Below are positions 41,031 to 49,084 of a stretch of 49,084 nt of DNA, one piece after another. This stretch comes from Symplocastrum torsivum CPER-KK1 (lineage in GTDB: Bacteria; Cyanobacteriota; Cyanobacteriia; Cyanobacteriales; Coleofasciculaceae). The notes below the pieces were generated by a model that searched no databases, had not been told where the DNA came from, and saw only the letters and a program-made list of their open reading frames with translations. The stretch lies in contig JAHHIF010000060.1 in NCBI GenBank assembly GCA_019358875.1, forward strand, positions 1 to 49,084, written 5' to 3'. The position numbers and the translations under genes are program-made. Each line of letters begins with the position of its first letter. The stretch's first letter is position 1.

Positions 41031-41414
41031 ATGCTCCAACTTAGGAAAATCCTGGCTGGCTTGCTAATTGCTTACGGCACAGGGGTCATCCTCTGGACGG
41101 CTCATAACTTTACTCAAGCCTTGATTACTGAACACATTCGAGTTGATTTGTCGATTTACAGTTTTGCTTTAGTAATCTTGTTGTTTTTCTTTGGCGCATC
41201 ATCCGTGGCGATTGGTGTGTGGTATCAACGCCATTACAATTGGGCGGGGCGAATTGTGATGGCAGTAGCCGCCGCGATAACTATCGCCGTGGTCTATGCT
41301 TCTACTGTGGTCTATCCAAGCACAAGCAGTTTCATCGCCAGTCTCACTTTCTTAGCTCTGTGGGGTGTGCCACCTCTTGCTATAGGAACGTACTTGCTCA
41401 AACCTGTCAGATGA
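41031..41414 (+). CDS. Small multi-pass membrane protein
   Basis: A 127-residue protein with four hydrophobic segments at about 5-22, 42-62, 73-93 and 100-122. No signal or functional motif recognised. AGAGAA lies a few bases before the ATG. Stands alone on the plus strand. Confidence 0.7.
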   Translation: MLQLRKILAGLLIAYGTGVILWTAHNFTQALITEHIRVDLSIYSFALVILLFFFGASSVAIGVWYQRHYNWAGRIVMAVAAAITIAVVYASTVVYPSTSSFIASLTFLALWGVPPLAIGTYLLKPVR

Positions 41415-41720
41415 GAAAGATGTCAGGTTGCTCATTGCCTCGCCATCTGTTGCGGTTAGTTTGGCTCCTTGTTATCTAGCACTTCAAAAGCGCTCGCACC
41501 TAATCTGTCGCCTGAGCGTGTAAGAGTTCATTTGTCGTGTCTAACTTTTGCTGAATTTAGGCACTACAGGAAGTGGCAAGGCAGTTATTGATTGTAGGGA
41601 TGTCCATGTGGAAGAGGATTGACTTGGAACTTTTCAAGGGTGCGATCGCCTACTTGAGGAAACGAGTACAGGTGTTTCTCTATGTACATGAGTTGGCTTC
41701 AACACCTATTATGGCAACCA
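41415..41720. other. Non-coding stretch
   Basis: About 300 bases in which I see no gene or structure worth naming, only short unsupported frames and one GCGATCGC. Confidence 0.5.
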
Positions 41721-41966
41721 CTAGCAACCGCCAATTCTTCCACGGAACTTTGCCTGTGATTGAGGCAAGGTAGCTGGATCTACTCCTCCCATCTCAATAC
41801 CTAACCAACTGTCACGGTTACTACGGGGTATGTCTTGATTATTGGTAGGGACAGGAACAGAATAATCAACTTGAGCTGGAGAAAGCTTCTGCCGAGTGAG
41901 TATGTCATTAACCGTAATACTCTTGAGAGATTCTGGGTCAACCGTATGAAACTGTTCCGAGTCCAT
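41721..41966 (-). CDS. Small hypothetical protein
   Basis: An 81-residue frame (MDSEQFHTVDPESLKSITVN, then WLGIEMGGVDPATLPQSQAK). It is polar, with no family recognised and no clear ribosome site. It may be a real small gene or the relic of a larger one. Confidence 0.4.
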   Translation of the reverse strand: MDSEQFHTVDPESLKSITVNDILTRQKLSPAQVDYSVPVPTNNQDIPRSNRDSWLGIEMGGVDPATLPQSQAKFRGRIGGC

Positions 41967-42309
41967 ATATTTATTAAGACAACTCTAGTTCTATTGTACT
42001 TCTCCACCCACTAACAGCTTTTCATGAAGTCTGCTTCCTAAGAGGGTAGGTGCTTGAGCTTTAAAGAAATTCTCAGACTTAAGCTTTGAAGTTATGCAGA
42101 TAGTTATAAAAATTCATTTAGGAGATGGGCAAGCGATTGCGTGAAGTCTGCAACCCTTGGCTAAAAATCAACTGAGGTTCAGAGCCAGCCTCAGTAAAGC
42201 AACAACACAAAGGCGATTGAAAGAGTTTGCCGTAACTTCATATTTGGTGTTACTTTTATTCCTTTAAAAGAATTACCTTAAGTAAATAAATGAGTAAAAG
42301 TAACGTGCC
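41967..42309. other. Non-coding stretch
   Basis: Nothing recognised apart from an AT-rich segment before the membrane-protein gene at 42310. Confidence 0.5.
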
Positions 42310-42729
42310 ATGCTTTTTCGATTGGCTCGACGTTTCTCGATTACGAGTACGAAATTCTTCCTGTTTCTAACAGGAGCCAGTGCAATCTTCATATATCTCG
42401 TTTCACCTTTGAGAGATCCAGCCTACCAGCCTATGGGAGCTAATGGCGGTTCGCGGCTCTGGTGGCTAGAGGGTGTGCCGGAGGATCTTTGGACGCTAGC
42501 AGCTTTCATTCTTGCAGGACTGCTTGCTATCAATTTCACGTTAAAACTCTGGCAGTGGTACAAATCACTTCCTTGGATAGCTCATCGGCGGCGGAGTATA
42601 CCGAGGAAGACAGGACAGTTGAGGGATTTTCTGTTTGGCATAATGCATTTTGTAATTGGCATTTGGATGTGGTTGCTACTGTTTTATGGGTTCTTTAGTT
42701 TCCTACTAGACCAGTGGTTAATTGATTAG
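42310..42729 (+). CDS. Small multi-pass membrane protein
   Basis: A 139-residue protein with three hydrophobic segments at about 14-32, 60-79 and 108-133. A basic loop (HRRRSIPRKTGQLRD) suggests a cytosolic side. A WWLEGVPEDLW stretch precedes the second helix. No family is recognised. Confidence 0.7.
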   Translation: MLFRLARRFSITSTKFFLFLTGASAIFIYLVSPLRDPAYQPMGANGGSRLWWLEGVPEDLWTLAAFILAGLLAINFTLKLWQWYKSLPWIAHRRRSIPRKTGQLRDFLFGIMHFVIGIWMWLLLFYGFFSFLLDQWLID

Positions 42730-43474
42730 TGCAAGCAAGAAACGTTGTCTGGCTATTTTGAGTTGATGGTGTGCTAATCACATTTAGTCTTTGGGTCTAA
42801 GTCGAGATACCTCCTTGTCACGATGTACCCACTCATCCGATTGGAGCGAGGAGCGGTTTAGATTTCATAAAACAGCTTGTTGCTGAGTTCAGTATTCCAA
42901 AAGTTGATAGACCTCCCCCACATGACTTAGATTGTGGTGATATATCCCAGCGAAACTTAGAGTGGTAGCCCCTGACCCACATAAGTTTGACGGGGATAAA
43001 GACGGTATTGGGTGTGAAGAATGAAAAAACTCATGGATAATATGTACCTCAATGTCGCGATCGCAACTATCGAGGGCTGGCAGTCAGCAGAGACCTCGGA
43101 GGGTACCAAAACCTAACTGGAAGAGATCGTTTTCAAGTGTTCCATAGTATGTGTCATTGAGCGTCATTGTTACTTTCCCTGATTGTTGAGTAGAGCTTCT
43201 TAGCTGCTTGGATTAAAGATGTCAGCTCCAACTACAAGAGTCATGTAGATAGTTACGGAATATTTCAAGCGAGCGGGTAACGCTAGCAGATTTGTTGAGT
43301 TACTACAAGCCCACAAAGAAAAACGATTGCTTAACCCATCTGAGCTACTTTGATTTTTAATTAGGACGTAATAGGTCTAATTTCTGGACTACTCTTTTCA
43401 GGATTTTTATTTATAACACTTGTAGCTGATTGCAGGATAAATCTCTTAGGCTCTCCAATCAAAAGTAATTACCT
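42730..43474. other. Non-coding stretch with an excalibur-domain relic
   Basis: The relic spans 42801-43024. The rest (43025-43474) shows only short frames without support. Confidence 0.5.
42801..43024 (+). pseudogene. Excalibur-domain (calcium-binding) protein relic with frameshift
   Basis: One frame reads ...KVDRPPPHDLDCGDISQRN (to 42956); after a one-base deletion near 42958 the other frame continues RVVAPDPHKFDGDKDGIGCE and stops at 43024. Together they form a typical excalibur C-terminal domain with two cysteines and the DxDxDGxxCE calcium loop. There is no start codon; the N-terminal part is lost. Such domains end cyanobacterial secreted nucleases and similar proteins. Confidence 0.75.
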
Positions 43475-44101
43475 ATGAACGTGAATAACGATGAGACTAA
43501 TGAAAATGCTAGTCAATCCCGTATTTCTGGTTGTGGCACCCGTCTAGCTTTAGTATTGATAGTTTTGTATTGTTTTGTTACAATTTATTCTACTATTTTT
43601 GCAATTTGGAGTTTTTTTCTAGGAATTAATGCTGGATTTCAAGGGAGGGATACTCTATTTTGTAATCGAATTGAGCTTTCTAAAGTTGATTGTAAAGTAG
43701 TAAGAAATAGCTTCCTGAGAGAACAAAATGAAATAATTCAGGATGTACAAAAAGCTGAGGTTAGGATAACTAAAGTAAGGGGACAAGGGAAACTTAAAAC
43801 GTATCGCTATAATTATCAAATCTTCCTTGTTACTAAGAGTGGTCTTTATACTTTATTCTATCCTGAAGATTATTTTGAACCTCAAAATACGGCAATATTC
43901 AAATCTGAAGTATCCTACATCAATAACTTCATTAACAATCCTGATGAAAATTCTATAAAAATTGAAGAAAGAGAATATGCTTTGTCTTCTATTAAGAGGG
44001 GCATCTTTTTATTATTTATAGGGTGGCTTCCGTGGATGATATTTTTTGTTTATTTCTATATTGTGCTAATTACATTAAAACCAACAGGTAGAAAGAGTTG
44101 A
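43475..44101 (+). CDS. Membrane protein with two transmembrane segments
   Basis: A 208-residue protein. Transmembrane segments at about 22-50 (LALVLIVLYCFVTIYSTIF) and 173-200 (GIFLLFIGWLPWMIFFVYFY) surround a soluble domain of strands (VEVRITKVRG-like, TYRYNYQIFLVTKSGLYTLF). The ATG is the first in a long frame. The gene is AT-rich compared with its neighbours, which may point to recent gain. No family recognised. Confidence 0.7.
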   Translation: MNVNNDETNENASQSRISGCGTRLALVLIVLYCFVTIYSTIFAIWSFFLGINAGFQGRDTLFCNRIELSKVDCKVVRNSFLREQNEIIQDVQKAEVRITKVRGQGKLKTYRYNYQIFLVTKSGLYTLFYPEDYFEPQNTAIFKSEVSYINNFINNPDENSIKIEEREYALSSIKRGIFLLFIGWLPWMIFFVYFYIVLITLKPTGRKS

Positions 44102-44328
44102 GATTCATAAGCCTCCAGTTGAGGCATAAAGTTGTACCTCACAAGGTTGTAGTACCTAAGCTTTACTCAAATTAGGCACTATGTGGCTGTGGATTGTTTG
44201 GGTCGTTCATGTGGGAGCGAAAGTGGTAGCGGATTGAGCTACTAGGACAGTGAGCAAACTGAGCTAAACCGGACAAAATTGATTTCTAGACAACGCAACA
44301 TGTGTATGAATCTAGCTACAGAACGCTA

Positions 44329-44922
44329 ATGTCTCAAAATCAACCACTTAAACGGGTCAACCTGACTATTTGTAGTCTTGTCTTACTCTCAGCCTGTCAG
44401 ACATCCTCCAACGCGGGTAGTACTATTGAAAGCTATCTAAAAGCCGTAGACCGTGGTAACACTCAAGAACAACAAGACCTCAGATGTGTTACGGAAACTT
44501 CTTTTCCAGGTAAAGCGATGCTAGGTGAGATGAGGAAATGGAAAATCCTAAGTCAAAAACAAAAAGTTCATAAGGATGACCCTAATGCTCAATACGTTGA
44601 AGTTTCAGCACGGATAGAGTCAATGCCTAGTAAAGGTTTTCCAGTTACCCATACATGGATATTTGAAGTGTGGAAACCTGATGAGCTTCATGAGCATCAA
44701 AAGCGATATATAGCAAAAACCAATCAATTGATGGTGGATACGAGAAAAACTACAAACGAAATAAAATCCGCCAAGGGAGAGGCAATTGATCCCTCTCCCT
44801 CTTCTTTGCGTCCGCCAAAGCGAAGCGAAATGAGTTCTAGACCTTATTGTCTTGGCGGATTTGAAATACCAAAGGGTTATACTAGTCCGTTCCCCGATTC
44901 AGTGCCACTGGAAGAGAAATAA
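44329..44922 (+). CDS. Lipoprotein of unknown function
   Basis: A 197-residue protein from the ATG at 44329 (a GTG at 44302 would add nine residues). Signal peptide with lipobox LLSAC, C23 being the lipidated residue. The mature part has a nuclear-transport-factor-like start (STIESYLKAVDRGNTQEQQD) and a strand-rich body (YVEVSARIESM, HTWIFEVWK). Likely anchored to a membrane facing the periplasm or lumen. No name can be given. Confidence 0.75.
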   Translation: MSQNQPLKRVNLTICSLVLLSACQTSSNAGSTIESYLKAVDRGNTQEQQDLRCVTETSFPGKAMLGEMRKWKILSQKQKVHKDDPNAQYVEVSARIESMPSKGFPVTHTWIFEVWKPDELHEHQKRYIAKTNQLMVDTRKTTNEIKSAKGEAIDPSPSSLRPPKRSEMSSRPYCLGGFEIPKGYTSPFPDSVPLEEK

Positions 44923-45094
44923 AGCAACGCATCGAATCAGGCTCTAGAGAATAGGGTGATTCAATTAGCTGAAAATCCGCCGTTTTTAGCCGCATCAGAT
45001 TGTGGATAAGATTTGGGGAATTAGGCTTTTTCAAGTCTTTCGAGTACAGATTACATAAACCACTTGTAAAGATGATGCTCAAAGGAGTCGATCA

Positions 45095-45502
45095 ATGTCG
45101 AGACAGCAGTCGCTGAATTCTTGGAGAGGATATCTAGCCGCCAGTCTAGGAGGTGCGACAGGTGCCGTCGTACTAACGGCAATATGTTTATTGTTAGCTT
45201 ATGTCTATGTACGAACCCAAAACAACGGGGGACTTGAGGGACTTGTGGTACTCCTATTGTCTTCGTATGCTGGGTTTGGGATTGGAGAAGTGCTTGGTTG
45301 TTGGCTAGCTTTACGTTGGGGAGGTTATGCCAGTGCTTCACGAACAACAAACCTTCTAGCCGGACTGACCTTTTTTGCTGTCCTCGTCTTTTTTTCCAAC
45401 ATCCCTATGGCTTTTACCAAGGGAATAAACGCGGCGTTCTGGCTGCTAGTTGGCTTGACGGCTATAACTTTACCCTTGTTGGCACGATTTTTGGCTCGGT
45501 AA
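45095..45502 (+). CDS. Small four-helix membrane protein
   Basis: A 135-residue protein with a good ribosome site (AAAGGAG) and four hydrophobic segments at about 12-38, 48-72, 85-104 and 110-133. GASLGGATGAV-type and Gly-rich packing motifs are visible (LAASLGGATGAVV). No family recognised. Confidence 0.75.
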   Translation: MSRQQSLNSWRGYLAASLGGATGAVVLTAICLLLAYVYVRTQNNGGLEGLVVLLLSSYAGFGIGEVLGCWLALRWGGYASASRTTNLLAGLTFFAVLVFFSNIPMAFTKGINAAFWLLVGLTAITLPLLARFLAR

Positions 45503-45533
45503 GTCTGAAACTTGTGATCGCAATCACTACCAC

Positions 45534-45776
45534 CTACTCGGGACGTTTAATTGCCCAGTTAACCTCCCGTCCTGAACGTTCAGTACACTTGGTAAAAATA
45601 AATCCCCAGCGGTTCAATTCATCGTGCTTTACAACGCTTGCGGGTTCTAAACCAATCAGCATTGCTAAATCAGAAGTACTCAACAGCCATCCTCGATCAG
45701 ATGCCTGATCATCGCACTTAATCTGTTCCTTTACCCTCTGTTCTAGGAACACTTTGACTACTGTGTCCAACTGCAT
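45534..45776 (-). CDS. Small conserved-type hypothetical protein with HTH-like segment
   Basis: An 80-residue protein (LEQRVKEQIKCDDQASDRGW, then LLSTSDLAMLIGLEPASVVK). The STSDLAMLIGLEPASV segment resembles a helix-turn-helix. It overlaps the end of the endonuclease-family gene by 19 bases and likely shares its transcript. A DNA-binding role is only suggested. Confidence 0.6.
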   Translation of the reverse strand: MQLDTVVKVFLEQRVKEQIKCDDQASDRGWLLSTSDLAMLIGLEPASVVKHDELNRWGFIFTKCTERSGREVNWAIKRPE

Positions 45777-46591
45777 TCCACAGGGTAATGATCAGAGATG
45801 TTATCCAAATCGCTTGAAGTTAACACACTAGCCCTAGGCTTAAGAAGGGATAACTGATAATTAGCAAAGATAAAGTCTATCCTCACAGGTGGAAGGGGTG
45901 CTTTTCCCTTATCAGGTATATTTGTCGGAGCAGAAACAGTATATCTATCCAGGCTTTCTCTACACAGGTCAATTAGACCAATGTCAAGTAGACGCTGCAT
46001 TGGGCGATAATCTATTGACCATTTCCCAAGGAATTCGACTGTGCCGTCTTTAATTGACTTAATGGTCTCATGACCGCTCATGAAATGTAGACGTAGCTCG
46101 ACCTTCTGGAACATGGCTCGTCTGATCTCATCTGTATGAAATTCAGCATCTAACGGAGATACTATATTCATATCCCCCATCACGATAAGTGGTTCGGAAA
46201 TCTTCTGAATTATTTCAATAAGTTCAGAAATCTCATCATTCCGAGCCGCCGCACTCTTATGAGTTAAATGAACGATGAGATAGTGAATACTGCATATCTT
46301 GACATGTAAAATCCCATGAAAAAACTTTTCCTTAGGGGTGGGGTATGCCTCAATCGGGTATTTTGAAAGCACTCCAACAAAGTTAGCTCTAGGCATCTGG
46401 CAGAATTCTGCATGAGTGTAATCACCCCATAGCTTGCCATTCTCTTGGAAATGCTTCAAGTTAAACTCTTCGACTTCCATAAGTCCAACTACATCATATG
46501 AATGCTGCTTAAGCCATGTATCGAGTTGCTCAGCTCTTGGAGGCGGACACCCATTGAAAATGTTGTAGGTAAGAATATTGAATTGTGTCAT
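45758..46591 (-). CDS. Endonuclease/exonuclease/phosphatase (EEP) family protein
   Basis: A 277-residue protein with the metal-dependent EEP fold: N10 (ILTYNIFNG), E39 (VVGLMEVEEF), HLTHKSAAARNDEI, VMGDMNI, RIDFIFAN and the terminal SDHYPV. These are the expected catalytic and metal residues. The family includes nucleases, sphingomyelinases and inositol phosphatases; substrate not deducible. No signal peptide, so cytosolic. It is upstream of and overlaps the 80-residue gene. Confidence 0.88.
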   Translation of the reverse strand: MTQFNILTYNIFNGCPPPRAEQLDTWLKQHSYDVVGLMEVEEFNLKHFQENGKLWGDYTHAEFCQMPRANFVGVLSKYPIEAYPTPKEKFFHGILHVKICSIHYLIVHLTHKSAAARNDEISELIEIIQKISEPLIVMGDMNIVSPLDAEFHTDEIRRAMFQKVELRLHFMSGHETIKSIKDGTVEFLGKWSIDYRPMQRLLDIGLIDLCRESLDRYTVSAPTNIPDKGKAPLPPVRIDFIFANYQLSLLKPRASVLTSSDLDNISDHYPVECSWTQ

Positions 46592-47113
46592 AGGTGCTTC
46601 TTCCGCCTTGACTAGAGTTAGCTATCGATTTTCCCTGGTATTCCAAAAAACTTTCACCTACTCAATCAATACAGTTCACTATGTAACTATATGACGCATA
46701 AAATAGTAATTTACTACTCGTTTATTGCTAGCTATTATCAAGAAGACTCCTTAAAAGGGCTTCTAGAGAGAGGCTATTGCCAGAACAACGGAATATCGTT
46801 AATTTGAGGTTGCTAATTTAACATTTCATCAAGCGCTGTACTTCTCAAAATTTTAGAAAAGAATCAAGATTTGATGAAGTGATGCAGGAATTGGTGACTC
46901 TCTTAGAAAGCAATGCCATTAATAAAAGTAGATTCTTTTGCTACAGAAGCAAAAAAATTATAGCCAGAAGTTCTGAAGCGCTCTTTTGCACCCAAGGTTC
47001 TTTTCACTTCTTTGCCTTTGTTATATGCATTTCTAGACTTGTATGACTTTCACAATTCGTCAGTTGGCAAGGAACGTTAATCCTGTCGAGAAATATTAAG
47101 CATTCTTCTTAAA
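46592..47113. other. Non-coding stretch with R2 copy 2
   Basis: R2 copy 2 lies at 46692-46802. Otherwise AT-rich, with no supported gene. Confidence 0.5.
46692..46802 (-). repeat. Dispersed repeat R2, copy 2 (inverted)
   Basis: The reverse complement matches 29677-29785, with one mismatch in the first 59 bases and then partial similarity to the TAGTAAAT...GTCA end. Confidence 0.8.
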
Positions 47114-48616
47114 GTGAATACTATGCGACCCCGAAACGTCCTCCTGGCAGTTTTCAGCCTCTGTACTCTCGTTGGTATCGCCTCAATTCATCCAAAATCC
47201 CCATCCTCAGCACAGGTAGATGTTAAGCAAGCCGAGACGCAACCCGCCTGTCAATCCTTTCGAGGGGATATTTCCTCTGAGAGCGAGCGCAACATCCTGA
47301 TGAAAGAGCGACCGTTGATTAGCATAGCTTGGTATTTGGCGGCGGTAGGACAGTATGACCAAGCCCTAGAGTTGGTGGATAGGATAACGTACTGCGGTTT
47401 CAAAGATCTGGTGTTGTCTGGCATAGGCAGCAGTATGGCTAAGGAAGGACAAATTGAGCGAGCCTTGCAGCTAACTAATACAATTCGAGATCACGATGAG
47501 AAAGTCATTGTGTTGGGTAGTGTAGCGGAGAAGTTGGTGAGGACAGGAAAACATGACCAAGCCATGAAGCTGTTTAACAATACCGTCACTGATGACCTTA
47601 ATAAATTACGGGTTTTAACCAAAATAGTTCCCAGTCTGGTTGAAGCCGGACAAATAGATCGTGCCTTACAAGCGGCAAATACCATCAAGCTTGATGCTAA
47701 TAAAGCGATTGTATTAAGTCACATTGCTAGTACCTTGGCTAAGGCGAGTAAGTACGAGCAAGCCTTGGAAATAGCCAATACCATAGCCAATACCGATGAG
47801 ACGCAAGGTTACAAACACGAGGCATTTGCTAACATCGCTGTTGAGTTGGCTTCATCCGGACAAATCGACCGTGCCTTGCAACTGGTAAATCCGCTTGATA
47901 GCCACCATAACGCTAGTGCATTAGGTAAGATCGCTGTTCAATTCGCTTCATCAGGACAGTTTGACCAAGCCTTGCAGCTAGTCAATACTATTCAGAGTGA
48001 CCTAACTCAAGCCATGGTCTTGACTATTTTGGCAGAAAGTTTGACTGAGGTGAGCCAATTAGAGCAAGTCTTGCAGATAGCAAAGACGATTGAAGTTGGC
48101 TCTATGGAACAACAGTCTATGTTGTCACGGATTGCCATCCTTTTTGCTTTATCCAGACAACCTGAACAGGCTTTGCAGTTAGCTTCTACTATCAAGCGTG
48201 ATGACGAGAAAGCTCTCGTATTGCATAGCATCGTCAGGAGCTTGGCTAAAGCTGGGCAATATGAACAAGCCAAAGAGGTGGCTTCTACCATCAAGGATGA
48301 CTATCTCAAAGCTACGGCATTCGTTTATCTAGCTGTTGGGTTGGCTGAGACGGGAAAAGTTGCAGATGCCGTGCAAGTCGTTTCTGCCATTGAGCAGCGC
48401 GATGCCACACCCGCTATCTGGTTTTCTCAAACAGTGATGGTGTTGACTGAAGCTAAACAATATAACCCAGCCTTACAGATGGCGAACGCTGTCACGGGTG
48501 AGAATGAAAAAGCTTGGGTATTGGCTCAGCTAGCCAATAATTTGGTAGAAGCGGGACAAACGGAATTAGCTTCTCAAGCGATCGCTCCAGCTATGGAGAT
48601 TGTCGAAGCTTACTAG
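47114..48616 (+). CDS. Secreted helical-repeat (TPR-like) protein
   Basis: A 500-residue protein from GTG at 47114; the ATG at 47123 (MRPRNVLL) is the likelier start. It has a signal peptide to about residue 34 (SSAQ). About ten repeats of 37-40 residues follow, each like LA.AGQ.D.ALQ.ANTI..D..KA.VL..IA..L. It is the same class as the 552-residue protein at 2492-4150, but the repeats are more regular. It probably acts as a protein-binding solenoid outside the membrane. Function unknown. Confidence 0.78.
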   Translation: MNTMRPRNVLLAVFSLCTLVGIASIHPKSPSSAQVDVKQAETQPACQSFRGDISSESERNILMKERPLISIAWYLAAVGQYDQALELVDRITYCGFKDLVLSGIGSSMAKEGQIERALQLTNTIRDHDEKVIVLGSVAEKLVRTGKHDQAMKLFNNTVTDDLNKLRVLTKIVPSLVEAGQIDRALQAANTIKLDANKAIVLSHIASTLAKASKYEQALEIANTIANTDETQGYKHEAFANIAVELASSGQIDRALQLVNPLDSHHNASALGKIAVQFASSGQFDQALQLVNTIQSDLTQAMVLTILAESLTEVSQLEQVLQIAKTIEVGSMEQQSMLSRIAILFALSRQPEQALQLASTIKRDDEKALVLHSIVRSLAKAGQYEQAKEVASTIKDDYLKATAFVYLAVGLAETGKVADAVQVVSAIEQRDATPAIWFSQTVMVLTEAKQYNPALQMANAVTGENEKAWVLAQLANNLVEAGQTELASQAIAPAMEIVEAY

Positions 48617-48941
48617 ATCACGTTAATCACCCGGTGGGCGTAAGTCGTAACGTCAGGTTTGGGCATCGGCTGCATCTTGTAGCGATATGACTTATAAGGC
48701 GATACTTTCCTAGGAAGCGATAGTTTCGACCAGCTTATTGATGACTTGCAACAAGATCGGGGTCGTTCTCAATAAGAGCCAATTTTTGACCTTCTATGTC
48801 TCGTATTTTTCGGGAAGTAGCCGAAAAAACGCTATACCGTCATTACAGCCATTCTTCTACTTCCAATACCGCACTCTTATCGGTATTAGGTAGGGTGAAA
48901 TCCGTCACAATTGATAAGTTTACCTTGATCACAACAGTTCA
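48617..48941. other. Non-coding stretch with R1 copy 3
   Basis: Most of it is R1 copy 3 in inverse orientation. A plus-strand frame from 48796 runs through the repeat and is not supported. Confidence 0.55.
48712..48925 (-). repeat. Dispersed repeat R1, copy 3 (inverted)
   Basis: The reverse complement carries ATACCGATAA, GGAAGTAGAA, CTGTAATGACGGTATA and the dyad block (48735-48775 on the plus strand: TTATTGATGACTTGCAAC...GTTCTCAATAA). It ends 17 bases before the sulfotransferase start. Confidence 0.7.
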
Positions 48942-49084
48942 ATGCTCAATAAACAGATTATCTACGTCACGGGGCTACCTCGTGCCGGGTCAACCCTGTT
49001 ATGTCAACTTCTAGACCACCATCCAGAGATTGACCATTCCGGTCATAGTTCCCCCTTGTGCCAAACGCTCAACGGTTTGCGCTA
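48942..49084 (+). CDS. Sulfotransferase, N-terminal part
   Basis: 47 residues before the window edge. MLNKQIIYVTGLPRAGSTLL contains the PAPS-binding 5'-phosphosulfate loop (GLPRAGSTLL), followed by CQLLDHHPEI, as in cyanobacterial sulfotransferases of about 280-300 residues. It transfers sulfate from PAPS to a hydroxyl or amino acceptor; acceptor unknown. The rest of the gene lies outside. R1 copy 3 lies directly upstream. Confidence 0.85.
   Translation, partial: MLNKQIIYVTGLPRAGSTLLCQLLDHHPEIDHSGHSSPLCQTLNGLR

Noticed and set aside
43021..43116. Short frame starting ATGAAAAAACTCATGG after the excalibur relic
   Set aside because: Only about 31 residues, no ribosome site and no features.
48796..49014. 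72-codon plus-strand frame at the right end
   Set aside because: It lies on R1 copy 3 and overlaps the sulfotransferase start in another frame; other R1 copies do not keep this frame open.

Overview
The window looks like accessory, largely plasmid-type DNA from a filamentous or multicellular cyanobacterium. Supporting signs are frequent GCGATCGC (HIP1-like) octamers, multi-PAS hybrid histidine kinases, a GlcP-type glucose porter, a SynEtr1-like ethylene-receptor kinase, an Rcp1-like response regulator, an LRR-kinase and an XisF-like recombinase. Two separate plasmid partition loci, a candidate replication gene with an iteron-like region, and several recombinases argue for a plasmid or an integrated plasmid. 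The assignment to plasmid is inference; the gene families are read from the sequence from memory, without any database search.

Layout: 1-0.5 kb holds the tail of a gene (possibly a sulfotransferase) and a MITE-like element. 0.5-5.7 kb carries a secreted Gly-rich RTX protein, a secreted helical-repeat protein and an LRR-Ser/Thr-kinase. 5.8-12.2 kb is a minus-strand signalling block: an ethylene-receptor hybrid kinase followed by two REC-first histidine kinases whose receiver domains are nearly identical copies. 12.5-13.9 kb is non-coding and holds the first copy of a dispersed repeat (R1) and a hairpin terminator. 13.9-16.9 kb has an XisF-like serine recombinase and a multi-HTH repeat protein interrupted by a stop codon. 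16.9-19.3 kb has an iteron/palindrome cluster (candidate origin) and a large winged-helix plasmid protein flanked on both sides by the same 19-bp palindrome.

19.4-25.5 kb is the most interesting part: a ribbon-helix-helix (RHH) gene, an array of TGACAGT heptads in 9-bp register, then a tight plus-strand series of actin-like ATPase (ParM-type), a second RHH-like protein, four small unknown proteins, two membrane proteins and a membrane-anchored FtsK/TraG-like ATPase. It may be a segregation machine or a segregation/transfer machine without an obvious described equivalent. 25.5-29.4 kb has a second winged-helix plasmid protein, a MITE, GlcP, R1 copy 2, an alpha/beta hydrolase and a xisI fragment. 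30.0-33.4 kb is a duplicated and rearranged module (small membrane protein, LPLPLE protein, response regulator, unknown protein) with decaying copies. 34.1-38.4 kb has an unknown protein and a six-PAS histidine kinase. 38.5-40.6 kb has a broken C5-methyltransferase, a short tyrosine recombinase and a ParA/RHH partition operon with palindromic sites. 41-48.6 kb has small membrane proteins, a lipoprotein, an endonuclease/exonuclease/phosphatase-family enzyme, an excalibur-domain pseudogene and a second secreted helical-repeat protein. The window ends inside a sulfotransferase gene.

No rRNA, tRNA or CRISPR array was recognised. Many gene fragments, dispersed repeats and duplications suggest a replicon that is actively gaining and losing DNA.
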